A stretch of 64,000 bases of DNA from NCBI RefSeq assembly GCF_900105785.1, contig NZ_LT629799.1, forward strand, positions 1,736,001-1,800,000, in the 5' to 3' direction. The notes under the pieces are model-generated. The model was not told the DNA's origin, did not search any database, and saw only the letters and a list, made by a program, of their open reading frames with translations. Made by a program: the position numbers and the translations under genes. Of this stretch, positions 19,325 through 26,717 are shown one piece after another; within the stretch, counting starts at the first letter, position 1; the number at the start of each line of letters is the position of its first letter. The stretch is from Microlunatus sagamiharensis (GTDB lineage: Bacteria > Actinomycetota > Actinomycetes > Propionibacteriales > Propionibacteriaceae).

Positions 19325-19690
19325 ATGACGACGACCGGCACCGACCAGGCCCAGGACCCGCGCAACGTCGCCCTGCGCGTCCTGCACTGGCTGGAGGCGG
19401 GCTACCCCGACGGGATCCCGCGCCAGGACCGCTTCCCGCTGGTGGCGCTGCTGCGCCGCCGGCTGACCGACGAGCAGACGCGCCAGATCGCCGCGGACCT
19501 CACCGCCCCGGGCGCGGTGGAGACCCGCGGCGACGACCCGATCACCGCCGACGAGATCGAGCGCCTCGTCGAGCGCCAGCTGCGCGAGTCGCCCTCGCCC
19601 GAGGACGTCGCGCGGGTGTCCGCCCGCCTGGCCGCCGGCGGCTGGCCGCTGGCGGACTCCCTCGACGGCCCGGCCGGCGAGGACGGCTGA
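19325..19690 (+). CDS. DUF3349 domain protein (first of tandem pair)
   Basis: The 121-residue acidic protein has the DUF3349 pattern: an N-terminal VLHWLEAGYPDGIPRQDRFPLVALLRRRL segment and a C-terminal SPEDVARVSARLAAGGWPLA segment. These are small helical proteins of unknown function found in actinobacteria. The ATG is 8 bases after the stop of the small membrane protein, so it is in the phosphate-transport operon. The next gene is a clear paralogue (KAGYPEGVP, EEDVARVRTRLALGGWPLA), a local duplication. No enzyme motif is seen. Confidence 0.75.
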   Translation: MTTTGTDQAQDPRNVALRVLHWLEAGYPDGIPRQDRFPLVALLRRRLTDEQTRQIAADLTAPGAVETRGDDPITADEIERLVERQLRESPSPEDVARVSARLAAGGWPLADSLDGPAGEDG

Positions 19691-19693
19691 GCC

Positions 19694-19999
19694 GTGGGGC
19701 TCTCGAGCTGGGTCACCTCGGTGGTCGGCTGGCTGAAGGCCGGCTACCCCGAGGGCGTCCCGACCACGGACTACGTGCCGCTGCTCGCGGTGCTCGCCCG
19801 GCGGCTCAGCACCGACGAGGTCAGGGCGGTGGCCGCGGAGCTGGTGCGCGAGGGCCGGCTGCCCGTCGACGACGCCGACATCGGCACGGTCATCACCAAG
19901 GTGATCGACGAGCTGCCCTGCGAGGAGGACGTCGCCCGCGTGCGCACGCGCCTCGCGCTCGGCGGCTGGCCCCTGGCCGACCCGCGCACCGCGGGCTGA
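19694..19999 (+). CDS. DUF3349 domain protein (second of tandem pair)
   Basis: The 101-residue product resembles its upstream neighbour along its whole length: WLKAGYPEGVPTTDYVPLLAVLARRLS at the start and PCEEDVARVRTRLALGGWPLADP at the end, but it lacks the N-terminal extension. GTG 19694 lies three bases after the previous stop, so translation is coupled. It ends the phosphate-transport operon. The convergent MarR gene ends 31 bases away, and only a weak 6-bp GGTCTG/CAGACC hairpin lies between. Confidence 0.75.
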   Translation: MGLSSWVTSVVGWLKAGYPEGVPTTDYVPLLAVLARRLSTDEVRAVAAELVREGRLPVDDADIGTVITKVIDELPCEEDVARVRTRLALGGWPLADPRTAG

Positions 20000-20030
20000 C
20001 GTCGTCCGACCTGGGTCTGCCCCGGCTCGA

Positions 20031-20576
20031 TCAGACCTCGAAGTCGCCGGCCGCCTCGCGCGGTGAGGTGAGCAGCGTCGTCAGGTCGTCGCACTGCTCG
20101 TCGCTGAGCGAGCCGAGCCCGAACCGGGCGCTCATCACGACCTCGGTGGCCCGCTCGACGAGCTCGCGGCCCTCGGGCGTGATGGAGGCGAGCACGGCCC
20201 GTCCGTCCTCCGGGTGCGGGCTCCGGCGGATCAGCCCGGCCGCCTCGAGCCGCTTGACCAGCGGGGTGACCGACGTGGCGTGCACCTGCAGCCGCTCGCC
20301 GATCTTGCCCAGCGGGAGCGCGCCGCGCCGCGAGAAGGACAGCAGCACGAGCACCTCGTAGCGGGCGAAGGTCAGCCCGAGCGGGCGCAACCGCTCGTCG
20401 AGCTCGGTCAGCACCAGCTGGTGCACCCGCATGAGCGAGGTGACCGCGCGCATCCGCGGGACGTCGCCCCAGTGCTGCGACCACAGGCCCGCCGCCGCCT
20501 CGATCGGGTCGAAGGGCAGGCTGGGCCGGCGCCGTGCGGCGCCCGTGCCCTGGTCCGGGACCGTCTCCTCGCTCAC
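20031..20576 (-). CDS. MarR-family transcriptional regulator
   Basis: The 181-residue protein has the winged helix of the MarR family: LGLTFARYEVLVLLSFSRRGALPLGKIGERLQVHATSVTPLVKRLEAAGLI is followed by the wing RSPHPEDGRAVLASITPEG. The N-terminal 40 residues are polar and probably disordered. It most resembles actinobacterial MarR proteins of short-chain acyl-CoA or antibiotic-response type, but the ligand cannot be deduced. Its GTG start overlaps the stop of the PH-domain gene upstream (GTGA), so it belongs to the same transcript as that gene and the small membrane protein. No obvious palindromic operator is seen nearby. Confidence 0.85.
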   Translation of the reverse strand: MSEETVPDQGTGAARRRPSLPFDPIEAAAGLWSQHWGDVPRMRAVTSLMRVHQLVLTELDERLRPLGLTFARYEVLVLLSFSRRGALPLGKIGERLQVHATSVTPLVKRLEAAGLIRRSPHPEDGRAVLASITPEGRELVERATEVVMSARFGLGSLSDEQCDDLTTLLTSPREAAGDFEV

Positions 20577-21099
20577 GTGCCGTCGTCCTGCGCCGGCGCC
20601 GTCGCCCGGAGGCCGGCGCGCTGCATCGTGTCCTGCAGCACCGCATCGCGCCCGTCGATGTCGGCGACGAAGCGGATCTCGCTGATCCCTGCACCTGGGC
20701 GGCCGACTCGAACACGAAGTGACCGTAGTTCAGCAGGCGCCCGAGCAGGGGCTTCTTCACCGTGATGTCGAGGATGCGACCCAGCGGCACGCTCGCGCGC
20801 TGGGTGCTGAAGGTCCCGTGGACCCGGAACACGCGCATGTTGGTGATGACGAAGCGGTCGCGGTGCTCGTCGAGCACCCGGAACAGCGCCTGACCGCCCA
20901 GGGCGAGACCGATCACGAGCACGACCCAGAACACCGCCCCCGTGTACGCGAACGCGCTCACCACGACCGGGACGGCCACCACGAACCGGGCCCAGGCGAA
21001 TGCGCTGGCCACCCAGTGCTTGCGCACCTCACGGACGACGTACTCGTCCTGCGCACGCAGCAGGTACTGGTCGACGTGCGGGTCCAGCCAGGCGAGCAC
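20573..21099 (-). pseudogene. PH-domain (YdbS/bPH2-like) membrane protein, single-base frameshift
   Basis: From GTG 21099 the protein reads WLDPHVDQYLLRAQDEYVVREVRKHW, two membrane helices and a bacterial PH domain (RFVITNMRVFRVHG ... LGRILDITVKKPLLGRLLNYGHFVFESAAQ). Then the frame breaks at about 20686-20691: the proper continuation ISEIRFVADIDGRDAVLQD is in the next frame and ends in a TGA overlapping the MarR GTG. The interval is 527 bases, one short of a whole number of codons, so one base is missing. Because the second frame is intact and its coupling to MarR is preserved, the break is either very recent or a sequencing error. Family role: membrane-associated, function poorly known. Confidence 0.75.
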
Positions 21100-21115
21100 G
21101 GGCGGCGCCCGGCCG

Positions 21116-21283
21116 TCAGGAGGCGAGGCTGGTGAAGAAGGTGATGATCGACCCGAAGGCCTTGCCCACCGCCAGGAACGCCGTGCGCACCGCGGCGGCA
21201 GCGCCCTCGGGCTGGTTCACGACGTAGAACAGGCAGAAGCCGACCACCAGCACGAAGAGGAAACGCTTCACCCACCTGGTCAT
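21116..21283 (-). CDS. Small single-pass membrane protein (55 aa)
   Basis: This short frame encodes MTRWVKRFLFVLVVGFCLFY followed by VVNQPEGAAAAVRTAFLAVGKAFGSIITFFTSLAS. The N-terminal half is one membrane helix after a basic start; the C-terminal half is amphipathic. The ATG at 21283 has a strong GAGGGGGCGG ribosome-binding site. It lies 16 bases upstream of the PH-domain gene, and small proteins of this type regularly precede such PH-domain genes in actinobacteria. Function unknown; probably a partner of the PH-domain protein. Confidence 0.7.
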   Translation of the reverse strand: MTRWVKRFLFVLVVGFCLFYVVNQPEGAAAAVRTAFLAVGKAFGSIITFFTSLAS

Positions 21284-21321
21284 GCGTCCGCCCCCTCGTC
21301 GATCCGGTCGGCACCTCGGCA

Positions 21322-21338
21322 GGCCCGGGCGCCGGGCC
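21322..21338. terminator. Hairpin downstream of meaB
   Basis: GGCCCGG and CCGGGCC form a 7-bp stem with a 3-base loop, 64 bases beyond the meaB stop and before the next minus-strand gene. It is a plausible but short terminator. Confidence 0.35.
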
Positions 21339-21401
21339 GCTCAGGGCCAGCCACGTTTCTACTGCACGCGGCGACGTCGGTGGTGGTGCCACGCCGGTGA
21401 G

Positions 21402-22358
21402 TCAGCGACCCGACGGCGTGTCGAGCAGCTGCCGCGCCGCCTCGTACGGGTCGAGGCGTCCCGCCGCCACCTCGGCCGCGACGCGGTCGAGCTCCCCGCC
21501 ACCGCCGGGCGCGTCGGCCCGCACCCGGGCGAGGACGAGCTGCTCGACCTCGCCGCGCGCACGGCGGGCGCGCCGGCGCTCCCAGCCGCCGGAGGCGCGC
21601 TGGTGCGCCACGAAGTCCTCGACCGCCCCGAGCACCTCGTCGAGCCCGGTGCGGTCCGTGCTCGACAGCAGCACGACCGGAGGCGCCCAGGCGCCCGGCT
21701 CGGTGCGGCCGTGGTTGACCATCGCCCGCAGCTCCTGCGCCAGCGCCGACGCGCCGTCGCGGTCCGCCTTGCTCACCACGAGCACGTCGGCGACCTCGAG
21801 CACGCCCGCCTTGGCCAGCTGGACGCCGTCGCCGGCGCCCGGGGCCAGGAGCACGAGGGTGACGTCGGCGGTGGCGGCCACCGCGACCTCCGACTGGCCG
21901 ACGCCCACCGTCTCCACCAGCGTGGTCGCGCACCCCGCCGCGTCGAGCACGCGCAGCGCCGCGGGCACCGCGGCGGCGAGCCCGCCGAGCTCGCCGCGGG
22001 TGGCCATCGAGCGGATGTGGACCCCCGGGTCGAGCGCGTGCTCCTGCATGCGCACGCGGTCGCCGAGCACCGCACCGCCGGAGAAGGGCGAGGTCGGGTC
22101 GACGGCCAGCACCCCGACGCGCTGGTCACGCTCGCGGAGCCGGGCGACGAGCGCACCGACCGCGCTGGACTTGCCGACCCCCGGCGACCCGGTCAGCCCG
22201 ACGACGAGGGCGCGCCCGGTGTCGGGCGCCAGCCCCGCGACGAGCGCCGGCACGAGCGGCGAGGAGGCCTCCACCAGGCTGATGGCCCGGCCGACCGCCC
22301 GCGGCCGCCCCTCGCGGACGCCCTCCAGGAGGGCGGCGGGATCGAGCGCGGTCACCAT
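21402..22358 (-). CDS. meaB: Methylmalonyl-CoA mutase-associated GTPase MeaB (ArgK family)
   Basis: The 318-residue G3E-type GTPase protects and reactivates adenosylcobalamin-dependent methylmalonyl-CoA mutase. The P-loop is at 57-65 (GSPGVGKSS), followed by DPTSPFSGGA and the switch VETVGVGQSE. The base-recognition motif is SKAD rather than NKxD, as in many MeaB proteins. The C-terminal helical arm is present. I start at ATG 22358. The divergent gene mce encodes methylmalonyl-CoA epimerase, and a cobalamin adenosyltransferase gene lies at 29680, so propionyl-CoA metabolism is represented here although the mutase itself is outside the window. An IS481 element sits just upstream. Confidence 0.92.
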   Translation of the reverse strand: MVTALDPAALLEGVREGRPRAVGRAISLVEASSPLVPALVAGLAPDTGRALVVGLTGSPGVGKSSAVGALVARLRERDQRVGVLAVDPTSPFSGGAVLGDRVRMQEHALDPGVHIRSMATRGELGGLAAAVPAALRVLDAAGCATTLVETVGVGQSEVAVAATADVTLVLLAPGAGDGVQLAKAGVLEVADVLVVSKADRDGASALAQELRAMVNHGRTEPGAWAPPVVLLSSTDRTGLDEVLGAVEDFVAHQRASGGWERRRARRARGEVEQLVLARVRADAPGGGGELDRVAAEVAAGRLDPYEAARQLLDTPSGR

Positions 22359-22383
22359 GGCGGGCCCAGTCTGGCAGCCGCGG

Positions 22384-22389
22384 CCTAGG
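22384..22389. repeat. Target-site duplication, left copy (CCTAGG)
   Basis: CCTAGG directly abuts the left IS end and is repeated at 23478-23483. It fits the NCTAGN target with a 6-bp duplication described for Bordetella IS481. Confidence 0.8.
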
Positions 22390-23477
22390 TGTACCCGGTC
22401 ATGAGGTTGGTGACAGTCGCGCGAGTGGGGTGAGTCCATCGAGTGCGGAGTGGGCTCGTTCAGTGTTGTAGTGCTCGACCCAGGGAGCAAGCGCTGCAGC
22501 GCGGGCGGCGTTCGACGTCCAAACCTGTCGGTAGGCCCACTCTGAGGCAAGGGTGCGGTTGTAGCGCTCCGCCTTGCCGTTCTGCCAGGGGCAGTGCGGC
22601 TTGATGAACTTCTGGGCGATTCCGTGCTCGGCGCAGACCGTGACGAGGGAGTAGCGGTAGGCGAAGGCGTTGTCGGTCATCAGCCGCTCGACTCGGTCGA
22701 CTCCTCGCTCGGCTAAGTAGGCCAGCGCGCGCTCGAGGAACGCCGCGCACGTCACGCCTTTCTCATCGGTAAGTACTTCGGAGTAGGCGAGCCGGGAGTG
22801 GTCATCGACGACCGAGTGGACGTAGTCGTAGCCGATCAGGGCCCGCTTGTGCTTGTCGCTGTTGGTCGCGAGGCGCCCGTGGGCGCGCCAGCCGCCGCCG
22901 GCGGGGATCCGGCCGATCTTCTTGACGTCCATGTGGACGAGCTCGCCCGGGGCGTCCTTCTCGTAGCGGACGGCGGTGGTCTTCGACGCGCGGATCACCT
23001 CGCCGGTGACCGGGTCCAGCACGGCCAGCCTGGGCAGCTGGTGACGGACCAGGACCCGCGACACCGTCCGGGCGCAGACCGGGTGCCGAGCGGCGATCCA
23101 CGCCGGCCCGCGGCGGTACTCGACCCGGTCGGTCGTGATCGCCTCCTCGACCACGGCCGGGGTCTGGCCGGGGCTGTGGTGCGGGCGCGAAGACCGATCG
23201 AGCAGCCCTGCGTCGCCCTCGGCCCGCCAGCGGCGGACCCAGCGATAGGCGCACTGGCGCGAGATCCCCATCGCCTTCGCGGCGTGGGCGACGGGCCAGT
23301 GCTGGACGACGACGCGTTCGATCAGCAGCAGCCGACCATGACGATTGAGCCGGGCGTTAGCGTGAGCCACCTGAGGGCCTCCGAGCGGTAGAAGACGACA
23401 CATCTCCCACCGCACTCGGAGGTCCTCTTCACGTCAAGCACTCGAACCGAGTGTCACCAACGTCCTGGCCCAGTACA
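22390..23477 (-). mobile_element. Complete IS481-family insertion sequence (1088 bp)
   Basis: The element has one transposase gene and imperfect terminal inverted repeats. The first 30 bases of each end (22390-22419 and the complement of 23448-23477) match at about 24 positions, including TGTAC at the tip and an identical GTTGGTGACA core. It is flanked by a perfect CCTAGG duplication, so it is intact and inserted relatively recently. It lies between the divergent meaB and mce genes; removing it with one target copy leaves an intergenic region of only 39 bases. It disrupts no coding sequence. Confidence 0.88.
22399..23370 (-). CDS. IS481-family transposase
   Basis: The 323-residue protein has an N-terminal helix-turn-helix region (AAKAMGISRQCAYRWVRRW, leucine-zipper-like spacing) and an rve-type DDE domain. 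The catalytic acids are in HMDVKKIGRIP, in the segment around VVDDHSRLAYSEVL with MTDNAFAYR, and the Glu of PWQNGKAERYNRTL. I start at GTG 23370 because IS481 proteins usually begin with (M/V)AHANARLNRHGR; an upstream GTG at 23415 would add 15 atypical residues. No frameshift or stop is present, so it is probably active. Confidence 0.92.
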   Translation of the reverse strand: MAHANARLNRHGRLLLIERVVVQHWPVAHAAKAMGISRQCAYRWVRRWRAEGDAGLLDRSSRPHHSPGQTPAVVEEAITTDRVEYRRGPAWIAARHPVCARTVSRVLVRHQLPRLAVLDPVTGEVIRASKTTAVRYEKDAPGELVHMDVKKIGRIPAGGGWRAHGRLATNSDKHKRALIGYDYVHSVVDDHSRLAYSEVLTDEKGVTCAAFLERALAYLAERGVDRVERLMTDNAFAYRYSLVTVCAEHGIAQKFIKPHCPWQNGKAERYNRTLASEWAYRQVWTSNAARAAALAPWVEHYNTERAHSALDGLTPLARLSPTS

Positions 23478-23483
23478 CCTAGG
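23478..23483. repeat. Target-site duplication, right copy (CCTAGG)
   Basis: This is the second copy of the 6-bp target. Its TAGG also forms the first part of the TAGGCT -10 box of mce. Confidence 0.8.
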
Positions 23484-23491
23484 CTCCTGCC
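23480..23491 (+). promoter_or_regulatory. Leaderless promoter of mce
   Basis: TAGGCT at 23480-23485 precedes GTG 23492 by six bases. The box overlaps the IS target duplication, so the -10 was regenerated by the insertion while the upstream promoter half now consists of the IS end. Confidence 0.55.
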
Positions 23492-23965
23492 GTGGCCGAC
23501 CACCTGCAGGGGCTCCCGGGGGTGACCGCCGTGGACCACGTCGGGATCGCGGTGCCCGACCTCGACGCGGCGATCGCCTTCCACACCGAGGTGCTCGGGC
23601 TCGTGTGCGTGCACCGCGAGGTCAACGCCGAGCAGGGCGTGGTCGAGGCGATGCTCGCCGCGCCGGGTGCCCCGGAGGGGGCGGCCCAGGTGCAGCTGCT
23701 GGCCCCGCTGGGCGCGACGTCGGCGATCGCGCGCTTCCTGGACCGCAGCGGCCCGGGGCTGCAGCAGCTCGCCTACCGCGTGGCCGACGTCGACCAGGCC
23801 TGCCGCGAGCTCCGCACCCGAGGCGTACGGCTGCTCTATGATCATCCGGCATCGGGGACTCGTGGCTCACGCATCAACTTCGTCCACCCGAAGGACGCCG
23901 GTGGCGTGCTGGTGGAGCTGGTCGAGGTCCGGCGACCGCCGGACGGGCCGCCCCCGGGGGGATGA
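23492..23965 (+). CDS. mce: Methylmalonyl-CoA epimerase
   Basis: The 157-residue VOC-fold protein interconverts the (R) and (S) forms of methylmalonyl-CoA. It has two beta-alpha-beta-beta-beta units: VDHVGIAVPDLDAAIAFHTEVLGL opens the first, and GLQQLAYRVADVDQACRELRTRG the second. The end SRINFVHPKDAGGVLVELVE is typical of actinobacterial epimerases. Metal ligands include the His of VDHVG and the Glu of LVELVE. The segment LQQLAYRV has Gln where many homologues have His (LHH). GTG 23492 is chosen from the leaderless -10 spacing. The coiled-coil gene follows 27 bases later. Confidence 0.88.
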   Translation: MADHLQGLPGVTAVDHVGIAVPDLDAAIAFHTEVLGLVCVHREVNAEQGVVEAMLAAPGAPEGAAQVQLLAPLGATSAIARFLDRSGPGLQQLAYRVADVDQACRELRTRGVRLLYDHPASGTRGSRINFVHPKDAGGVLVELVEVRRPPDGPPPGG

Positions 23966-23992
23966 GCCGCGGCTCAGGGGGAAGGACATCAC

Positions 23993-25381
23993 ATGGCCCG
24001 TTCGGACAACGTCGGACTCGGACTGTTCGAGGACACCGCCAGCGCGGCGGGCAACTTCCCGGGCGCGCTCCGCGGCTACGACCGCCAGGCCGTCGACGAC
24101 TACGTGCGCACGCTGGAGGCCAGCGTCGTCCAGTCGCGCGCCCACGCCGCCGAGCTGGAGCGCCAGGTCACGGGCCTGCAGGACGACCTCTCGGAGAGCC
24201 GGCTGCGCGAGGTCGACCCCGACGACGTGGACTACGCGGGCCTGGGCGGTCGCGCGAACGAGATCCTCCGGCTCGCCCAGGAGCAGGCCAACGACCTGAC
24301 CACGGCGGCCAACCTCGAGGGCGAGCGCATCCGCGAGGAGGCGCGCCGCGACGCCGCGCAGCTGCGCGACCAGGCCGAGCGCGACAGCAGCGAGCTGCGC
24401 ACCGGCGGCATGACCGAGATCAGCGAGCTCCGCACGCGCCTGCAGGGCGAGGTCGCCGGGCAGGTCGCCCGCGCCCAGGCCGAGGCGGCCGCGCTGCTCG
24501 ACGCGGCCCGCCGCGAGGGTGCGTCCCTGCGGCTGCAGGCCGAGCACGAGGCCGCCGCCCTGCGCGAGGGCGCCCGCCTGGAGACCGAGACGCTGCGCCG
24601 CGAGGTGGAGCACGAGGTGGCGCAGGCGCGGGCCGACGTCGCCCGCGAGCGCGAGGAGTCGCTGGCGCGGGCCCGCTCGGAGCACGACGAGCTGACCGTG
24701 CAGACCTCGGCGATGCTCGCCCAGGCCGCCGAGCACCACGCCCAGTCCACCGGACGCCTCGAGGAGGACGTCGCCGAGTCGGCGCGCATCCGGGCCGAGG
24801 CGGTGAGCGAGGCCGAGCAGGTGCGGGCCAACGCCATCGCCGAGGCGGAGAACCGGATCGCCACCGCCCGCAAGCAGGCCGCCGCGATCACCGCGCGCAC
24901 GCAGCAGGAGTTCTCCTGGCGCAAGCAGCAGCTGCGGCGCGAGACCGAGCTGCTCCAGCAGCGCAAGTCGGCCGTGCTCAGCCAGCTGGCCAGCCTGTCC
25001 GAGCTCGCGCAGCAGACCGCGTCCTCCTTCCCCGACCTCGACGAGGACCGCGACGTCGCCGACGCCCGCGACGGCGGGGACACCGGCCGGGACGGTGCGG
25101 GCGACGACGCCCCGGACTCCCAGGACGTCGCGGAGGACGGCGAGGACCGCACCGTGCTCAAGGCCTACTCCTCCCCCAGCCTGCCGCCGGAGGAGCAGGA
25201 ACCGGCCGAGGTCCGGCCCGACGAGCACACGGACGGGCCCGCCGACGCGAAGACCGGCCAGCAGGCGGGCGAGGACGAGGACGACGTCGTGCCGGACATC
25301 CCGGTCGACGGCGAGCCGACCCTGCTGGCGCCTCCCGGCTCGCAGCCGGCGACCCCCCGGACCCGCCGCACCCCGCGCTGA
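23993..25381 (+). CDS. Scy/FilP/DivIVA-like coiled-coil protein (first paralogue)
   Basis: The 462-residue protein begins with a DivIVA-type motif (RGYDRQAVDDYVRTLEAS, about residues 27-45) and then forms a continuous coiled coil of about 280 residues made of E/A/R/Q heptads, with the segment GLGGRANEILRLAQEQAND near residue 83. It ends with a QEFSWRKQQLRRETELLQQRKSAVLSQL-type segment and an acidic Pro-rich disordered tail. Proteins of this sort (Scy, FilP) form cytoskeletal scaffolds at growth poles in actinobacteria. ATG 23993 has GGGGGAAGG upstream. It is probably co-transcribed with mce. The exact role is inferred from architecture. Confidence 0.75.
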   Translation: MARSDNVGLGLFEDTASAAGNFPGALRGYDRQAVDDYVRTLEASVVQSRAHAAELERQVTGLQDDLSESRLREVDPDDVDYAGLGGRANEILRLAQEQANDLTTAANLEGERIREEARRDAAQLRDQAERDSSELRTGGMTEISELRTRLQGEVAGQVARAQAEAAALLDAARREGASLRLQAEHEAAALREGARLETETLRREVEHEVAQARADVAREREESLARARSEHDELTVQTSAMLAQAAEHHAQSTGRLEEDVAESARIRAEAVSEAEQVRANAIAEAENRIATARKQAAAITARTQQEFSWRKQQLRRETELLQQRKSAVLSQLASLSELAQQTASSFPDLDEDRDVADARDGGDTGRDGAGDDAPDSQDVAEDGEDRTVLKAYSSPSLPPEEQEPAEVRPDEHTDGPADAKTGQQAGEDEDDVVPDIPVDGEPTLLAPPGSQPATPRTRRTPR

Positions 25382-25399
25382 CCCGCCTCCTCCTGACGG

Positions 25400-25418
25400 A
25401 CCGCCGCGCGTCGGCGGT
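25400..25418. terminator. Hairpin between the two coiled-coil genes
   Basis: ACCGCCG and CGGCGGT form a 7-bp stem with a 5-base loop, 20 bases after the stop of the first coiled-coil gene. Confidence 0.45.
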
Positions 25419-25448
25419 TCGCACCGGGGTGCGGTGCCCGTGAGCGGC

Positions 25449-25454
25449 TAGCCT
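25449..25454 (+). promoter_or_regulatory. Candidate -10 box (TAGCCT) of second coiled-coil gene
   Basis: TAGCCT lies 61 bases before the ATG and after a hairpin. The leader would carry the GAGGGGGCAGG ribosome-binding site. No convincing -35 is seen. Confidence 0.35.
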
Positions 25455-25515
25455 GGCCCCTCGCCGTCGTACGGGTCCCCCGCCGTCAGGGGGCCGCGGC
25501 GCCCGAGGGGGCAGG

Positions 25516-26670
25516 ATGAGCACGACCGACCACGCCGACTCCGAGCCGGGCACGAGCCGGTTCCCGACCGCGCGCAAGGGCTACGACCGCTACGCGGTGG
25601 AGCGCTTCGTGGCCGAGACGTCGGGCCAGCTCGCCGCCCTGCAGCGCGAGGTCGACAGCCTGGCCTCCCAGAACCGCTCGCTCACCGCCCAGCGGGCGAT
25701 GACCCCGGACTTCTCCGCCCTCGGCGGGCGGGCCAAGGAGATCCTCCGGGTCGCCGAGGAGCAGGCGAAGGAGACCACGCAGCGCGCAGGCACGGCGGCC
25801 GACGACCTGGTCGACGGCGCGCAGCGCGACGCCGACCGGATGCGCGACGACACCGCGCGCGAGCTGGAGGAGCTGCGCCGCACGCGCCTCGCCGAGCTCG
25901 ACGAGCTGCACCGCCGCGCCGAGGAGGACACCCGGACCGCGCTCGAGCGCGCGCAGGCGTCGGCCCAGCAGCTGCTCGCCGCCGCCCGTCTCGAGGCCGA
26001 GGCCGTCCGTGGCGAGGCGGACGCCCGGGCCCGCGACCTCGTGCAGAGCGCCGTGCTGCAGGCCGAGGAGACCCGGGCGGGGGCGGAGCGCGACGCCGCG
26101 GCCGTCGCCGCCGACGTGGCCGCCCACCGCGAGGCCACCTACGCCGAGCTCCGGCGCGCGCAGGACGAGGCGGCCGCGCAGGTCGAGGCGATGCTCGCCG
26201 ACGCGACCCGCCAGCAGACCACCACGGCCGCGCACCTGACTGCCGAGACCGAGCAGGCGGTGGCGCTGCGGGCCGAGGCGATCGCCGACGCCGAGCAGGT
26301 CCGGGCCGCGGCCAGCGCCGACGCCCAGGCGATGATCGCCGCCGCCCAGCAGCAGGCCGCCACGATCGACGAGCGTGCCCGGCAGGAGTACACCTGGCGC
26401 CGCCGCCAGATGCGCCAGGAGCAGGCGCTGCTCGACCAGCGCCGCTCGGCGATCCTCGGCCAGCTCGCCTCGCTGAGCGCCCTCGCCGCCGAGACCGCGG
26501 GCAACCTGCCCGAGGTCCCCGAGATCCTGTTCAGCGAGTTCGAGAACGTGTCCTCCGGGCAGCCGGCCCAGCCCGCCGAGGGCCAGGACGAGCAGCAGGA
26601 CGACCAGCAGGACGACCAGCAGGACGACGACGCGACGGCCGTGCGCTACCTCGACAGCCGCAGCGCCTGA
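25516..26670 (+). CDS. Scy/FilP/DivIVA-like coiled-coil protein (second paralogue)
   Basis: The 384-residue protein is a paralogue of the upstream gene. It shares the DivIVA-like head (ARKGYDRYAVERFVAET), the block FSALGGRAKEILRVAEEQAKE, a long Ala/Glu/Arg coiled coil, and the end segment QEYTWRRRQMRQEQALLDQRRSAILGQLASLSALA. The acidic tail contains a Q-Q-D-D repeat. A -10-like TAGCCT and a hairpin between the genes suggest separate control. The pair probably hetero-assembles at the cell pole or division site; this is inference. It is convergent with nucS, 25 bases away. Confidence 0.75.
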   Translation: MSTTDHADSEPGTSRFPTARKGYDRYAVERFVAETSGQLAALQREVDSLASQNRSLTAQRAMTPDFSALGGRAKEILRVAEEQAKETTQRAGTAADDLVDGAQRDADRMRDDTARELEELRRTRLAELDELHRRAEEDTRTALERAQASAQQLLAAARLEAEAVRGEADARARDLVQSAVLQAEETRAGAERDAAAVAADVAAHREATYAELRRAQDEAAAQVEAMLADATRQQTTTAAHLTAETEQAVALRAEAIADAEQVRAAASADAQAMIAAAQQQAATIDERARQEYTWRRRQMRQEQALLDQRRSAILGQLASLSALAAETAGNLPEVPEILFSEFENVSSGQPAQPAEGQDEQQDDQQDDQQDDDATAVRYLDSRSA

Positions 26671-26688
26671 CGCTGCTGGTCCGACCGG

Positions 26689-26717
26689 CCCGGGCTCAGA
26701 ACAGCCGCGAGCCCGGG
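26689..26717. terminator. Bidirectional hairpin overlapping nucS stop
   Basis: CCCGGGCTC and GAGCCCGGG form a perfect 9-bp stem with an 11-base loop. It spans the nucS stop codon and lies 18 bases after the coiled-coil gene, so it may end both convergent transcripts. Confidence 0.5.
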
